This document shows, piece after piece, positions 55,073 through 64,000 of a DNA stretch of 64,000 nt. The stretch is taken from contig DAOLNV010000005.1 of the NCBI GenBank assembly GCA_035416745.1, positions 1-64,000 on the forward strand, read 5' to 3'. Below the pieces are notes generated by a model. It searched no databases. It was not told where the DNA came from and saw only the letters and a list, made by a program, of their open reading frames with translations. The position numbers and the translations under genes were made by a program. The stretch comes from Candidatus Hydrogenedentota bacterium. Its GTDB lineage: Bacteria; Hydrogenedentota; Hydrogenedentia; Hydrogenedentales; SLHB01. Position 1 is the stretch's first letter, and each line of letters begins with the position of its first letter.

Positions 55073-56802
55073 TGTTGCCCCTTCGCCCATTTGAGCCGGA
55101 ACACGGCGATGGCCGCCCAGAGCGCAAGCAGGCTGTACGAGGTGCAGATGAACACGTTCGTGAGCCAATAGGGCGTGATGAATTCATTCCGGTGAAAGTG
55201 CTCGGAAGCATTCTTGAAATAGCCGAGCATGGGCGAAGACAGCATGAGAATATCGTCGAACTTGTTAAAGAGCAACAGCGCCTCTTGCCCCCGTCCCGCA
55301 AACCACGACCAGAACAGCGCGAACATGTTAATGACACCTCCGACGAAGAGGTAGACCATGAAATACGCGCAGGCGTTGAAGATGTATGCGATCATGACGG
55401 CCACGGTGGTGCGCTTGCTCAACGCCGACGCGAGGATCCCCAGGCTGGTTCCCACAAGGGCAAACACACATGCCGAGCCGAAGGAAACCAGGCACACGCC
55501 AATCGCTTCGCCCATCTCTTGGCGTTCCCCATAGAGTACCAGCGGAAACAACAGCACGGCAGCGATGAAGAGGGGCGACAAGCCGCGCAGCCCGGCCAGG
55601 GTCTTGCCAAGAATGACCTGGTATGGCCGGAGAAGGGTCATGCGAAGCATGTCGAGGTTGCCCAGTTCACCTTCGCGCGTGACGCTGCTGGCCGTGGCCA
55701 TCGGTGCTGAGATTCCCACGGCCGCCAGGAGCAACCCTGACCAGAGAATGGCCATCATCTCGCCGCTGTACTCGTGGCCTGCTAAGAGAAGCGCAAGCAG
55801 CATGCCTCCCTCGACCAGCAACGCCAGAAATAGCGTCCGGAGGCGGCGCCCTGTCCGGGCGAATCCCTCCCAGAGTACTTCCCGGGCATAGATTGGGTTG
55901 ACTCCGTCGGGGAGCGGTTTGGCGGGTTTGCCTCTTCCGGCGCGCGGACCTGACAAGCGTTTCAACAGGGGAACATGAGCTTTTTGGAGCGGCAACAAGG
56001 CGATCCGGCGGACCACGTTCGCGGCGAACACCAGGCAAACCGTGCCGATGACCAGTTGCACGGCAATAGCGCCTAGCCATTCGCCCGCAGAAATCATATA
56101 CGGCTGGAACGCGTAGCTCACTGCCGAAGCGAAAGGAACGAAAATATAGACGTATACCTCCGGATTCGAGATGTATTTCGAAGGGTCAACGCCATAGAAA
56201 GCCGACAATATAAGGTAGATGTACACAGCCACCAGGAACATCCCCCCGATAGCCGCCCCCGAAAAGAAGAGGGAACGGACCAGTGCCCGCTGCACATTTC
56301 GAGAGAGCACCGAACAGAGCAGGCTGATGCATGTGACTGAGTAGGCTACCGAAAGCAGAATGGCCACCGACACGAAAAAGGCGCCCAATTCAATGCCCAC
56401 GAGGAAGTACAACGTCGCGACAAGGGGCAGCATAGAAACCATGATTAGGAGATACATGCCCAAGGTGTTCAGAAGTTTGCCCAGGATGATACCGGTTGGC
56501 GTGATAAGCGTCAGGAACACCTGGTCGAAGGTCTCCTGTTGGCGTTCGAGCACGATCGATGCGCCCCCATATGCGGGCAGCACGAGCACCGCCGCAAAAC
56601 ACCAGACGACAAGAGATGTTATGAGAATGATCTGGGACGATTCCCCGCCCATCGTGAAGAAGAACGCCGCGTCCCACGGCCAGGCGGAAATAACAAACAT
56701 GCTTGCCACGCATACGGCAAAAACCACTAGCAGAAAAGGACGCACGCCCCGCAGACGGCGCACCAATTCGTGCCGTACAATGCTTGTAAACGGAAGAATC
56801 AC
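55069..56802 (-). CDS. ABC-2 type permease, array member 3
   Basis: About 577 residues from GTG 56802, with GAGGAG six bases upstream; longer frames reach 56949 but overlap the preceding gene. First-half block LERQQETFDQVFLTLITPTG, second-half block GELGNLDMLRMTLLRPYQV, and linker DGVNPIYAREVLWEG near the middle. About 12 membrane segments. It is the same family as its neighbours and is encoded 23 nt after them. Confidence 0.85.
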   Translation of the reverse strand: MILPFTSIVRHELVRRLRGVRPFLLVVFAVCVASMFVISAWPWDAAFFFTMGGESSQIILITSLVVWCFAAVLVLPAYGGASIVLERQQETFDQVFLTLITPTGIILGKLLNTLGMYLLIMVSMLPLVATLYFLVGIELGAFFVSVAILLSVAYSVTCISLLCSVLSRNVQRALVRSLFFSGAAIGGMFLVAVYIYLILSAFYGVDPSKYISNPEVYVYIFVPFASAVSYAFQPYMISAGEWLGAIAVQLVIGTVCLVFAANVVRRIALLPLQKAHVPLLKRLSGPRAGRGKPAKPLPDGVNPIYAREVLWEGFARTGRRLRTLFLALLVEGGMLLALLLAGHEYSGEMMAILWSGLLLAAVGISAPMATASSVTREGELGNLDMLRMTLLRPYQVILGKTLAGLRGLSPLFIAAVLLFPLVLYGERQEMGEAIGVCLVSFGSACVFALVGTSLGILASALSKRTTVAVMIAYIFNACAYFMVYLFVGGVINMFALFWSWFAGRGQEALLLFNKFDDILMLSSPMLGYFKNASEHFHRNEFITPYWLTNVFICTSYSLLALWAAIAVFRLKWAKGQQ

Positions 56803-56825
56803 AGCATACTCCTCTCTTCTTTCGA

Positions 56826-58715
56826 TTATGGGTCGCGCAGGCCCACTTTCGAATACCGGCAGACGGATATTAGTATGAACGCGGACGCAAGGAGCGCGAA
56901 GCCAACCATACTCGCAGACCACATGAGCAGAGGGTGCGGCAGCTGCCACACATACGATTCGTAACCCCAGAGCGGGGAATTCCGCCCGAATGCCCGTGTT
57001 TCTGGCAGACTGCGCAACCGGTACGGCGGCTGCTCAACATAGTACGTGTTGCCGGCTATTCCCCCGTAGGCGCCCACCGGAGAGAGAAACTGCCACGCCT
57101 GGGCATGGAATTCCAGCGTCTCGTAATAGCTGTTTGGCATTTCCCAGCCTGGCGCTTGGTTCAAAGTCCGGGGCGGCATGGTTGCGTCCAGCGTCCATTT
57201 GGTGGCGTATAACCCTCCAAACCACAGGCCCCCGAAGAGGAGGATAATGGCCAGGTAGGCCATTGCGAACGCCGTCGCGGTCTTCCTGGTGAATTGAGCG
57301 ATCAGGAGGCAGAGGGAAACGATAAGAACGGCACACATCGCCAGGCTGGCGTATCCGGTAAAGAAATTGCCCACGCGCTCTCCAAAAAAGAGGTTGGCGC
57401 CAAGCAGAATCAGGCTCGCGGCAAAGATTCCGAGCATCAAGGGCAGCATGGCGGCCAGTCCGGCAGCGAATTTCCCCAGGATGATCTGGCGGGGCCGGAG
57501 CAGCGTGCTCCGTAATCCGTCCAGAACGCTCTGTTGGAGGTCGTGCGAGAAGGCCGGCATCAGAAAGGGCGGAGCGGCGATGGCAAGAAATCCCATGGCC
57601 AGCAAGAACCACATGTAGACCCCATCGGGGCCGTATGCGATAATCCCGAGTACCATAAACACCGCCATGGTGGCGTACATGGCGCGGATCATGCGCGTTT
57701 GCATGCCCAGCAATCCCCACCGGAGTTCCTTGACGCGCATAGGGTTCGCGTGGTCGCCGATGGGTTCGCCGCGGCGCAGGGGGTCGAGCAGGTAGTAGGG
57801 GAAGCGCCGTCTTCTGGCGGCCAGCACCGCCGCGTCGTCTATGGGCTTACCGAGATGCCGTTTCCGGTCTTCGCGCTCGCGTCCGATGGCCCGTGCGGCC
57901 CAGAATGGGGCCAGGCAGGCCAGACAGGCTTGCCCGAAAAGGAAAACGCAGTATTTGTCCCAGGTGAACTGGCCGGTCACGATACCCACAATCACCACGG
58001 GCGGAAACAGCCAATAGATGTGTTGTTGAAAGGGAGTGTTGGTAACGCCGGGCCAATTGCCCAGAATGTTCGCCAGGATCACTTCCGGCAAGCCTGATAG
58101 AACGAACACGATAAGGTAGGTCAAGGCCAGGGCGATGATGAAGTTGCGCAACCGGCTCGCGCAAGCAAGACCTATCAGCGCCCATGTCAAGGTCGTAAGA
58201 AGGACGGTCACGCCGATGAAGAGCAGTTGCAGCCAATCCAGCCCTGTCGCGAAAAAGAGGCTGGCCGCGACCGCTGCCGACGCGATAGCCACCAACATAA
58301 AGAGGCCGGCCGCGCTTGCCAGTTTCGCGAGGATGATGCCCGTGCGGGAAATCATCGTGGTGCGAAGAAGATCGAGAGTATCCATGTCCCGCTCATGGGA
58401 AACTGATGCAGCGGCAAACGCGGGGGTCAGTAGTGCGCATATTCCGAGCAGGGTTACCGCATACCATCCCAGGAATTCCTGCGTCATGGCCGCTGCCTCA
58501 GCTCGCCCGTGGATCAGGTCCAGCCCCCTTTCCGGCCAGGATGTATAGATGAGCGCCATGCACGGCAGCACCGTTATGAGAACATAGAGCAGCGAGCGGC
58601 GGCGCCGGAGGGACGTCAGGAGTTCGCGCTTCACGATAACCCATGATGGAAAGAAGAGTCTCATGCGTACGCGGCCCAGAGCTTTGGATTGTAGCTGCCG
58701 AGCTCGGAGGGCCAT
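56826..58715 (-). CDS. ABC-2 type permease, array member 2
   Basis: 629 residues from ATG 58715, 3 nt after the preceding stop; a start at ATG 58664 (MRLFFPSWVIVKREL) would align better with the other members, but has no clear Shine-Dalgarno. First-half block SHERDMDTLDLLRTTMISRTG, linker DHANPMRVKELRWGL, second-half block QQSVLDGLRSTLLRPRQ, the most divergent of the four second blocks. A larger extracytoplasmic loop in the C-terminal part (about 525-600) is unique to this member. Confidence 0.85.
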   Translation of the reverse strand: MALRARQLQSKALGRVRMRLFFPSWVIVKRELLTSLRRRRSLLYVLITVLPCMALIYTSWPERGLDLIHGRAEAAAMTQEFLGWYAVTLLGICALLTPAFAAASVSHERDMDTLDLLRTTMISRTGIILAKLASAAGLFMLVAIASAAVAASLFFATGLDWLQLLFIGVTVLLTTLTWALIGLACASRLRNFIIALALTYLIVFVLSGLPEVILANILGNWPGVTNTPFQQHIYWLFPPVVIVGIVTGQFTWDKYCVFLFGQACLACLAPFWAARAIGREREDRKRHLGKPIDDAAVLAARRRRFPYYLLDPLRRGEPIGDHANPMRVKELRWGLLGMQTRMIRAMYATMAVFMVLGIIAYGPDGVYMWFLLAMGFLAIAAPPFLMPAFSHDLQQSVLDGLRSTLLRPRQIILGKFAAGLAAMLPLMLGIFAASLILLGANLFFGERVGNFFTGYASLAMCAVLIVSLCLLIAQFTRKTATAFAMAYLAIILLFGGLWFGGLYATKWTLDATMPPRTLNQAPGWEMPNSYYETLEFHAQAWQFLSPVGAYGGIAGNTYYVEQPPYRLRSLPETRAFGRNSPLWGYESYVWQLPHPLLMWSASMVGFALLASAFILISVCRYSKVGLRDP

Positions 58716-58718
58716 GCC

Positions 58719-60419
58719 TCACACATCCTGCAATCGCCGTTTACGGAAGAACGACGTGGCCAGTACCAGGAGCAATATCGATATTCCCGTGAAAACAATG
58801 CAGTTCAAAGCCCAGAAGAAGGAGCGTGATGAAGAGTCTGTTCCCATGCCATACCCCGTCCACGGCGACAGGAAGGTCACGATGGTACGCCGCAATTGCA
58901 GGCTCAGGGCCGCGGGATAGATAAAGTCGTGAAAATACTGCCACGAAAGCAATCTGCCCGCCGCAAGGGGTATTCCAACAAGAGAACCGGCTATGACGCC
59001 ATATGCAATGAGGATGGCCGTCACGGTCTTCCTGCATAACACCGAGACCAGGATTGTCCACGAGAGGGCATAAAATGCCGAAACGAGCAGAGATACAAAC
59101 CCTTGCAGCGCTATGGTCACGGATTTGGGGTCGACCCACAGAAGCATGAGGCAGGATACGAGAGCGGCCGTGCATACACATAGGACGCTGGCCGCTGCGC
59201 CGAGGGTTTTGCCCGCGATGATCTTGCGGGGTGGTATGAGAGTCATCCTCAGCATGTCGAGGTTGCCCACCTCTTGTTCCTTGGCAAAGGCGCCTGCCAC
59301 AAACGGGGGAATGAGCACCAGGATGACGCCGATCTCGAAAGTCATCCACTGGCGGGTGTCCCAATACCATCCATGGAAGATTCCCGCTGTGACCGCCCCG
59401 AGCACAAACAGGCAGAGCGAAATATAGGTGATGCGGATGAGGTTCGTGAGGTTGCGCGTGAGCCCCCAGAAGAGCTCCCGGATGAAAATGGGATTCACGT
59501 GGTCGCCAATAGGTTTCTTCCGGCGAAGGGGGTCCACCAGATAAAACGGATACGTGCTCCGGCGCATCCGTAACAGGGCCGGGTTGTCGATAACCCGCTC
59601 CTGCTGCACACGGACCGGTTTGTGCACATAGAACCGCAGCATTGCGCGCGCGATCAGCAAGCAGATTGCAAACAGGAAAATCTCGTACAGGGTCAAGACA
59701 GCCACCACAGCAGTATTTTCGGATGCGCCCGCCCGGCGCAGACCTTCAATAACGACATAGGGCGAACACTGGAACAGAACGACGGCGATATAGGCAATCA
59801 CGGTAGCTCCCGTTGTGTTGGACACCATGCTGGAAGCGAGAATGCCCAGTCCGGCGCAACCCAGCGCCGTCGAGAACAGGATGATCACGACAAAGACGAA
59901 CTCGACCGCGTCGACCCCAGGGAGAAAGAAAAGTGTGCCGAAAATGGGGATGTACGCCAGGAGCAGCATTGCAAAGAAGCCAAGCGTGTTGGCCACCTTG
60001 GCCAGAAGAAGCGTTGTGGGGCGGATCAACGTGACCGAAAGCTGGGCCAGTGTGTCCTGTTGGCGCTCCGAGGCGATAGCGCCGGCCGCCACGGGCGGCA
60101 ACAGGAACATGCATCCCAGCAGGAAGACCGTGCCGGTGCCGAAAAACACGGTGCGGCTTTCGTTGCGCCCGTCGAGTGAACCCGCCTGCTGGCTGATCAT
60201 GACGCCTGCTTTCGGCCAGGCGCTCAGGACCCAGAGCATGCCCGCCGCCACCACCAGCGCCAGCCAGACGGTCGTTCGCCGCTGGCGCATGTACGACAGC
60301 GTTTCGCGCTTTACGATCGCCAGCGATGGGAAGGTCAGCAGTTCAGCCAGAGATCTCCTGGGCCGGACCGGCTTGGCGGCCTCAGAAGCATGGACTTGTT
60401 CTGTCGCCACTTCCGTCAC
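58719..60419 (-). CDS. ABC-2 type permease, array member 1
   Basis: 566 residues from GTG 60419, 3 nt after the ATPase stop. First-half block ASERQQDTLAQLSVTLIRPT, linker DHVNPIFIRELFWGL, second-half block EVGNLDMLRMTLIPPRK. About 12 membrane segments, N-terminal cytosolic tail of about 40 residues. Together with its three neighbours it forms a set of related proteins served by one ATPase; gliding-motility GldF and ABC-2 exporters are the nearest familiar comparison. Confidence 0.87.
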   Translation of the reverse strand: MTEVATEQVHASEAAKPVRPRRSLAELLTFPSLAIVKRETLSYMRQRRTTVWLALVVAAGMLWVLSAWPKAGVMISQQAGSLDGRNESRTVFFGTGTVFLLGCMFLLPPVAAGAIASERQQDTLAQLSVTLIRPTTLLLAKVANTLGFFAMLLLAYIPIFGTLFFLPGVDAVEFVFVVIILFSTALGCAGLGILASSMVSNTTGATVIAYIAVVLFQCSPYVVIEGLRRAGASENTAVVAVLTLYEIFLFAICLLIARAMLRFYVHKPVRVQQERVIDNPALLRMRRSTYPFYLVDPLRRKKPIGDHVNPIFIRELFWGLTRNLTNLIRITYISLCLFVLGAVTAGIFHGWYWDTRQWMTFEIGVILVLIPPFVAGAFAKEQEVGNLDMLRMTLIPPRKIIAGKTLGAAASVLCVCTAALVSCLMLLWVDPKSVTIALQGFVSLLVSAFYALSWTILVSVLCRKTVTAILIAYGVIAGSLVGIPLAAGRLLSWQYFHDFIYPAALSLQLRRTIVTFLSPWTGYGMGTDSSSRSFFWALNCIVFTGISILLLVLATSFFRKRRLQDV

Positions 60420-60422
60420 GTA

Positions 60423-61352
60423 TCACAGGCCCCCCTGGGTGACCTTCAGGAATACATCTTCCAGCGTGCCTTTCACCTCTTCGAAGAAGACGATCTTGGC
60501 GCCGACCCCCATGAGCTGCTGGTGCAGATCCGCAAGCGAGTCGTAGGAGAGGTTGGTTTCGAATTGAAACTCGCGCCCGGAACTGTCGATATTGAGGACA
60601 CCGGTAGTCTCTTCGAGTACTTTGCGGGCCTTGTCGGCGCCCTCGAGCACCACCAGCCGTATCTCGCGCGTCTGCCGTATCTCGTCCAGGATGTCCGGAT
60701 ACTTTCCCTGTTTGATGAGGACCCCGTGTTCGAGGATGCCGATACGGTTGCACATGTCGCCCAACTCGGAGAGGATGTGCGAGGAGATCACGACGGTCTT
60801 GCCCATCTTGCGCAGCGTCTTGAGCAGCTCGCGCATTTCGATACGGGCACGGGGGTCCAGGCCGCTGGCCGGCTCATCGAGCAACAGCACCTTCGGGTCG
60901 TGGAGCAAGGTCTTGGCAAGACAGCACCGCTGCTTCATGCCGCGCGAGAACGTGCTGACGAAATCGTCCGCTTTGCTCGTGAGATCGGTGAGCTGGAGGA
61001 CGTCGTCGATGATCGAGCGCCGTTTCTTTTTGGGGATCTTGTATGCAGCGCCGAAGAAGTCGAGGTACTCGATCAGCCGCATGCCGTCGTAGACCCCGAA
61101 CGAGTCGGGCATGAACCCGAGAATCGTCTTGACCTGGTACGGGTGTTTCATGACGTCGAACCCGTCCACGAACGCTTTCCCGAAGGTGGGCGCGAGGAGG
61201 GTCGACAGGATGCGCAATGTGGTGGTCTTGCCCGCGCCGTTCGGGCCGATGAACCCGTAAATGTCCCCTTGTTCGACGACGAGGTCCAGGTTCTTAAGGG
61301 CTTCTTCCCGCCCGTACCGTTTGGTAAGCTTCTGCGTCTCGATTATCGCCAT
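60423..61352 (-). CDS. ABC-2 exporter ATPase
   Basis: 309 residues, NatA/GldA-like. Walker A GPNGAGKTTT, signature region FSRGMKQRCCLAKTL (in place of LSGGQ, as usual for this branch), Walker B VLLLDEPASGLD, switch His in VISSHILSELG. A C-terminal 80-residue extension (LVVLEGADKARKVLEETTG onwards) is typical of DrrA-like ATPases. ATG 61352 overlaps the 878-residue protein gene by 10 nt. It is the only ATPase for four permeases in this stretch. Confidence 0.95.
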   Translation of the reverse strand: MAIIETQKLTKRYGREEALKNLDLVVEQGDIYGFIGPNGAGKTTTLRILSTLLAPTFGKAFVDGFDVMKHPYQVKTILGFMPDSFGVYDGMRLIEYLDFFGAAYKIPKKKRRSIIDDVLQLTDLTSKADDFVSTFSRGMKQRCCLAKTLLHDPKVLLLDEPASGLDPRARIEMRELLKTLRKMGKTVVISSHILSELGDMCNRIGILEHGVLIKQGKYPDILDEIRQTREIRLVVLEGADKARKVLEETTGVLNIDSSGREFQFETNLSYDSLADLHQQLMGVGAKIVFFEEVKGTLEDVFLKVTQGGL

Positions 61353-63955
61353 GGAATTCCCTCTCTCCCTTGCTGGTCCATGAATTCTATTTTCGCGCGT
61401 CCGGTTACGTAGACCGAACGATAGTTGTTATTCATCTCGTTTTGGGCGTTAAGCATATAGGCGCGCCGTTCCTGCTCGTTCATGTTCTCAGGGCCTGGCA
61501 CAGGTTTCAGTTCCAAGTTGAAATAGAGAGGAACCCCATACCGGGGATCGTTTACCGCGGTTGCCCGGCGGGAGTTCATCTGTAAGTCCTTTTGCCAATT
61601 CTGAACGGCGTAGACATTCTTGAACATCCGTCTACCCATGAAATCGGTCTTATCAGATGAAACGAGCTTAAGAACAGCGGCGCTGTCCTGGAAAGGCGCC
61701 GGCACGCACATGGTAAAGCCGCCGACATCATCGGAGTAAATGTCCACTTCGAGTTCCTGCACGGTGAATATGGGAACTGAAGCGGGGACGTAGACGGTTA
61801 TGGGGACCGGCCCGGAGAGACTGAAACTCTGCGGCTGCGAGAAGAACCCTTGTTGATACTGCGTGCTGGCATTCAACTGCACCCAGCGCGCCGCGGACGC
61901 CTCGGCGCGTTTCACGCGGACGTCAGCCATCACGAAACGGGAGGCGCTTTGCTTTCGGAATTCCCGCTCGCTTTGGATGCACGGCGTGATTGCGCCCTGT
62001 GCCCATCCGCAGATACAGGGGCCCAGGAGCCACGAGACATTGCCGCCCGCGTATTGTCCTCCGTAATAAGAGCCTTGCCAGGCCTGAGAGCCGGTCAGCA
62101 ACGGCCCCACGAAGCTTGCGGGAAGCCCCGAGTACGGGAGATTAACATGGGGATTCTCGATGATCCCGGGGAAGTATTGAGCTACCGTCTGCTCGTTGGC
62201 CTTCTGCTGCAACTGGTTGTAATCGATGTTCACGTCGAAGGCTCCGCGAATGTCTGTTTTCAGCGGGATAAGCGCCCCGTCGAGCAGCAGACAGGGGTTC
62301 TCGAGAATGAAACCGGTCTCGTTTTTCAAGGCGCCCCGGAGACCCTCGCCGTCAAGCACGAGTTCCCCTTGGAAGCCTCCCGGGAGCTGGAGAAAGGCGT
62401 CTCCCTCAAACGAGCGTACCTCGCTCGCGCCCACCACGAAATCCTCGATACGTCCTGGCGAACCCAGCGTGAATTGGAACGGGCGGCGTCCGCTCGAGCC
62501 GCCCTGCGGCCCCCGGACCATGCCTAGGGCCGGCATGGCGCCGAGGTCGGATATGAGCATATTCTCCTGGTTCACGTTCATGGCGAACCGCAGTGTGCGG
62601 GCGGTCAGGATGCCGGTCACGGTGTGCAGCCGCGACATGCCGCCCTGCTGAGGGACCTGCAGTATCTGGACCTCGCGCATTTCATTGGCTTTGGCGCGCC
62701 CCGCCGTGCCAACGATCATCGCGTACAGCGTGAAACCGATGCTGAAGAACACAAGACAGACCCACGCCATCTCGCGCCGCTTGAGAATACTCCACACAAC
62801 CCAGTTCGCGACGATGGCAAGGCCGAAGTACACCGCGAGATACATCACTACCGAAGACCGGGGATGCACCCGTATTCCCGCGGTTTGCGGGATCATCTGC
62901 GTGAATTCCCAGGCCGCCTCGCGGAAGAACGGGTCCGCGACCGCCCGCCTCCTGGTACAGAGTTTTGACCAGAACTCGATGTATGCCGGGCAACGTTGGA
63001 GGGATTTGCTGTCGACATCCACCGCGAGCGTGACAATCTGCCCTTGTCCCAACGGACGCCGGGTGGCCAATATGCGGTCCGCGCCGAAAGTCTGGGTTTC
63101 CGGGTCACGAGGGGTGAGCTCGGTGAAGACGCATTCCCAGTCCGGCCGGGCATCCTGAGCCCCGGAGGGACCGAATACGGCCATGGCAAGGTCGGTTTCC
63201 TTCAGGGCGATGTCCGTCGTGAACGCAACACCCGAGGCTTCCTCGAGCCAGGTTCCACGCAGTACTGGGGCGTTGGCGCCCGTGTTGATGATGAGCGTGC
63301 CGCCCCGTTGAACAAACCGCAGAAGAAGCTCGCGCTGGGGAACCGCTATGCGGGTTGGGTCCAGGTTGCCAATCATGACGGCATCGTAGGGTTCATAGCA
63401 CTGAGGGTAGTCCGGCAGCGCATCCATCTCAGACGGCCGCAGGGATTCCCGGACCGCGCGGACGTTTTCGCCCTGGAGGTTGACGGCCCTGTGCAGGAAC
63501 GCATACCCCTCGTCGGGGTTCATATCGAGCACCAGGTGCAGGAAGTCCTCCTGCATGATCGGGGTAGGCAGCTGGACTTTGAAGGGAAAACGGATAGCAG
63601 GCCGGCCGTTGTCGTACAGCATGGCGGAGATATCGCTTGTTGTTTCAAAAAAACAGTACAGCCGAAACCGTTTGGTCGAGCCGCGGGGACTGTCCACCGG
63701 CACGCGGTATACCGGCGCCTGGGGTGTGCCTGCCGATGACAGCTGGATGGCCAATTCGCCCGTGATGTCCTTCTTGGTGTTCCGCACGATGACGTCGACG
63801 GGGACCCATGTGCCGTCCCGGTACGCGGTCAAGAAGTTCGTGGAAATCTCGATGGCGATTTCCTGCACCGGGGGTTCCTGGGCCCGCGCGGGAACCCCGG
63901 TGCTTGCCGCGAGAAAGAGAATCGCCAGTAGTAACAGTACGTTTCTCACACCCAT
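61343..63955 (-). CDS. Large secreted/membrane-anchored protein of the export module
   Basis: About 870 residues from ATG 63955 (GGAG just upstream); signal peptide NVLLLLAILFLAASTG. Beta-rich region to about 190, then a Rossmann-like segment (DAVMIGNLDPTRIAVPQREL, LLLRFVQRGGTLIINTGANAP) resembling class I glutamine-amidotransferase-like domains in which the catalytic Cys is lost. Two hydrophobic helices (near 385-435) precede a second large extracytoplasmic domain with GLPASFVGPLLTG and repeated Tyr/Gln-rich loops. Function unknown; probably the extracytoplasmic partner of the ABC-2 permeases. Such proteins commonly lie between vWA/Bat genes and ABC-2 genes. Confidence 0.75.
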   Translation of the reverse strand: MGVRNVLLLLAILFLAASTGVPARAQEPPVQEIAIEISTNFLTAYRDGTWVPVDVIVRNTKKDITGELAIQLSSAGTPQAPVYRVPVDSPRGSTKRFRLYCFFETTSDISAMLYDNGRPAIRFPFKVQLPTPIMQEDFLHLVLDMNPDEGYAFLHRAVNLQGENVRAVRESLRPSEMDALPDYPQCYEPYDAVMIGNLDPTRIAVPQRELLLRFVQRGGTLIINTGANAPVLRGTWLEEASGVAFTTDIALKETDLAMAVFGPSGAQDARPDWECVFTELTPRDPETQTFGADRILATRRPLGQGQIVTLAVDVDSKSLQRCPAYIEFWSKLCTRRRAVADPFFREAAWEFTQMIPQTAGIRVHPRSSVVMYLAVYFGLAIVANWVVWSILKRREMAWVCLVFFSIGFTLYAMIVGTAGRAKANEMREVQILQVPQQGGMSRLHTVTGILTARTLRFAMNVNQENMLISDLGAMPALGMVRGPQGGSSGRRPFQFTLGSPGRIEDFVVGASEVRSFEGDAFLQLPGGFQGELVLDGEGLRGALKNETGFILENPCLLLDGALIPLKTDIRGAFDVNIDYNQLQQKANEQTVAQYFPGIIENPHVNLPYSGLPASFVGPLLTGSQAWQGSYYGGQYAGGNVSWLLGPCICGWAQGAITPCIQSEREFRKQSASRFVMADVRVKRAEASAARWVQLNASTQYQQGFFSQPQSFSLSGPVPITVYVPASVPIFTVQELEVDIYSDDVGGFTMCVPAPFQDSAAVLKLVSSDKTDFMGRRMFKNVYAVQNWQKDLQMNSRRATAVNDPRYGVPLYFNLELKPVPGPENMNEQERRAYMLNAQNEMNNNYRSVYVTGRAKIEFMDQQGREGIPWR

Positions 63956-64000
63956 GCTCTCCTGCTGTACACCCACCATTCGAGGACCAGGATCGCGATC
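63946..64000 (-). CDS. 3' end of probable vWA/BatA-type membrane protein
   Basis: Only the last 17 codons lie in the window. They read IAILVLEWWVYSRRAWV followed by TGA at 63946-63948. The end pattern of a hydrophobic helix, then LEWWVYxRR, is typical of the C-terminal membrane helix of von Willebrand factor A/Bat-like aerotolerance proteins. It overlaps the 878-residue protein's ATG by about 10 nt. The identification rests on 17 residues, so it is tentative. Confidence 0.5.
   Translation of the reverse strand, partial: IAILVLEWWVYSRRAWV

Overview
The window is 64 kb of dense, GC-rich (roughly 57-58% by eye) bacterial chromosome with about 46 supportable protein genes. There is no rRNA, tRNA, CRISPR array, phage or insertion sequence that I can see. 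Gram-negative character is suggested by an ExbD-type protein, a prepilin peptidase, a lipoprotein-type iron-binding protein and a periplasmic HtrA protease. Secreted glycosidase-like proteins, a Tat-exported sulfatase, ABC-2 permease arrays and the palindromic intergenic repeat fit an uncultured, polysaccharide-using lineage of the Planctomycetes/PVC/Hydrogenedentes kind. That placement is an inference and is weak.

Layout, left to right. (1) 0.1-3.7 kb: two secreted glycosidase-like proteins on the minus strand. (2) 4.1-12.2 kb: a signalling and export unit, read right to left from a near-consensus sigma-70 promoter at 12146-12174. It encodes a MerR-HTH/receiver regulator, a 1221-residue hybrid histidine kinase and a heterodimeric ABC exporter. 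(3) 12.3-17.9 kb: TPR membrane protein, glucose-6-phosphate isomerase and a RadC-like JAMM domain fused to a DinG-type FeS helicase, each overlapping the next by 4 nt. (4) 18.0-20.2 kb: a folate/pterin operon (FolM-like SDR, folB, folK, folE). (5) 20.4-25.2 kb: sulfatase, a trypsin-fold protein without its catalytic residues, a nested-palindrome repeat and a four-PDZ HtrA protease. (6) 25.5-27.0 kb: a two-domain PPK2 polyphosphate kinase on the plus strand.

(7) 27.0-37.0 kb: a tightly packed minus-strand unit trpD-trpC-trpF-trpB-trpA-pmbA-prepilin peptidase-aroC-MBL hydrolase-manA, with mgtE just upstream. It supplies the late tryptophan steps and the last step of chorismate synthesis; trpE and trpG are not in the window. 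(8) 38.8-42.4 kb: plus-strand acyl-CoA synthetase and dxs. (9) 42.4-50 kb: purine genes purF/purC and, separately, purD plus a standalone PurH cyclohydrolase domain. Between them lie a TPR membrane protein, exbD and a receiver-GGDEF protein with a degenerate active site. (10) 50-64 kb: an Fe3+-type ABC importer, then a large export module. That module has four consecutive, internally duplicated ABC-2 permeases, one ATPase, an 878-residue membrane-anchored protein and the 3' tail of a probable vWA/Bat-type gene at the right edge.

The points most worth a second look are the four-permease array with a single ATPase, the JAMM-DinG fusion, the HTH-receiver/hybrid kinase/exporter unit, the split PurH, the pseudo-protease near HtrA, and the intergenic palindromes.
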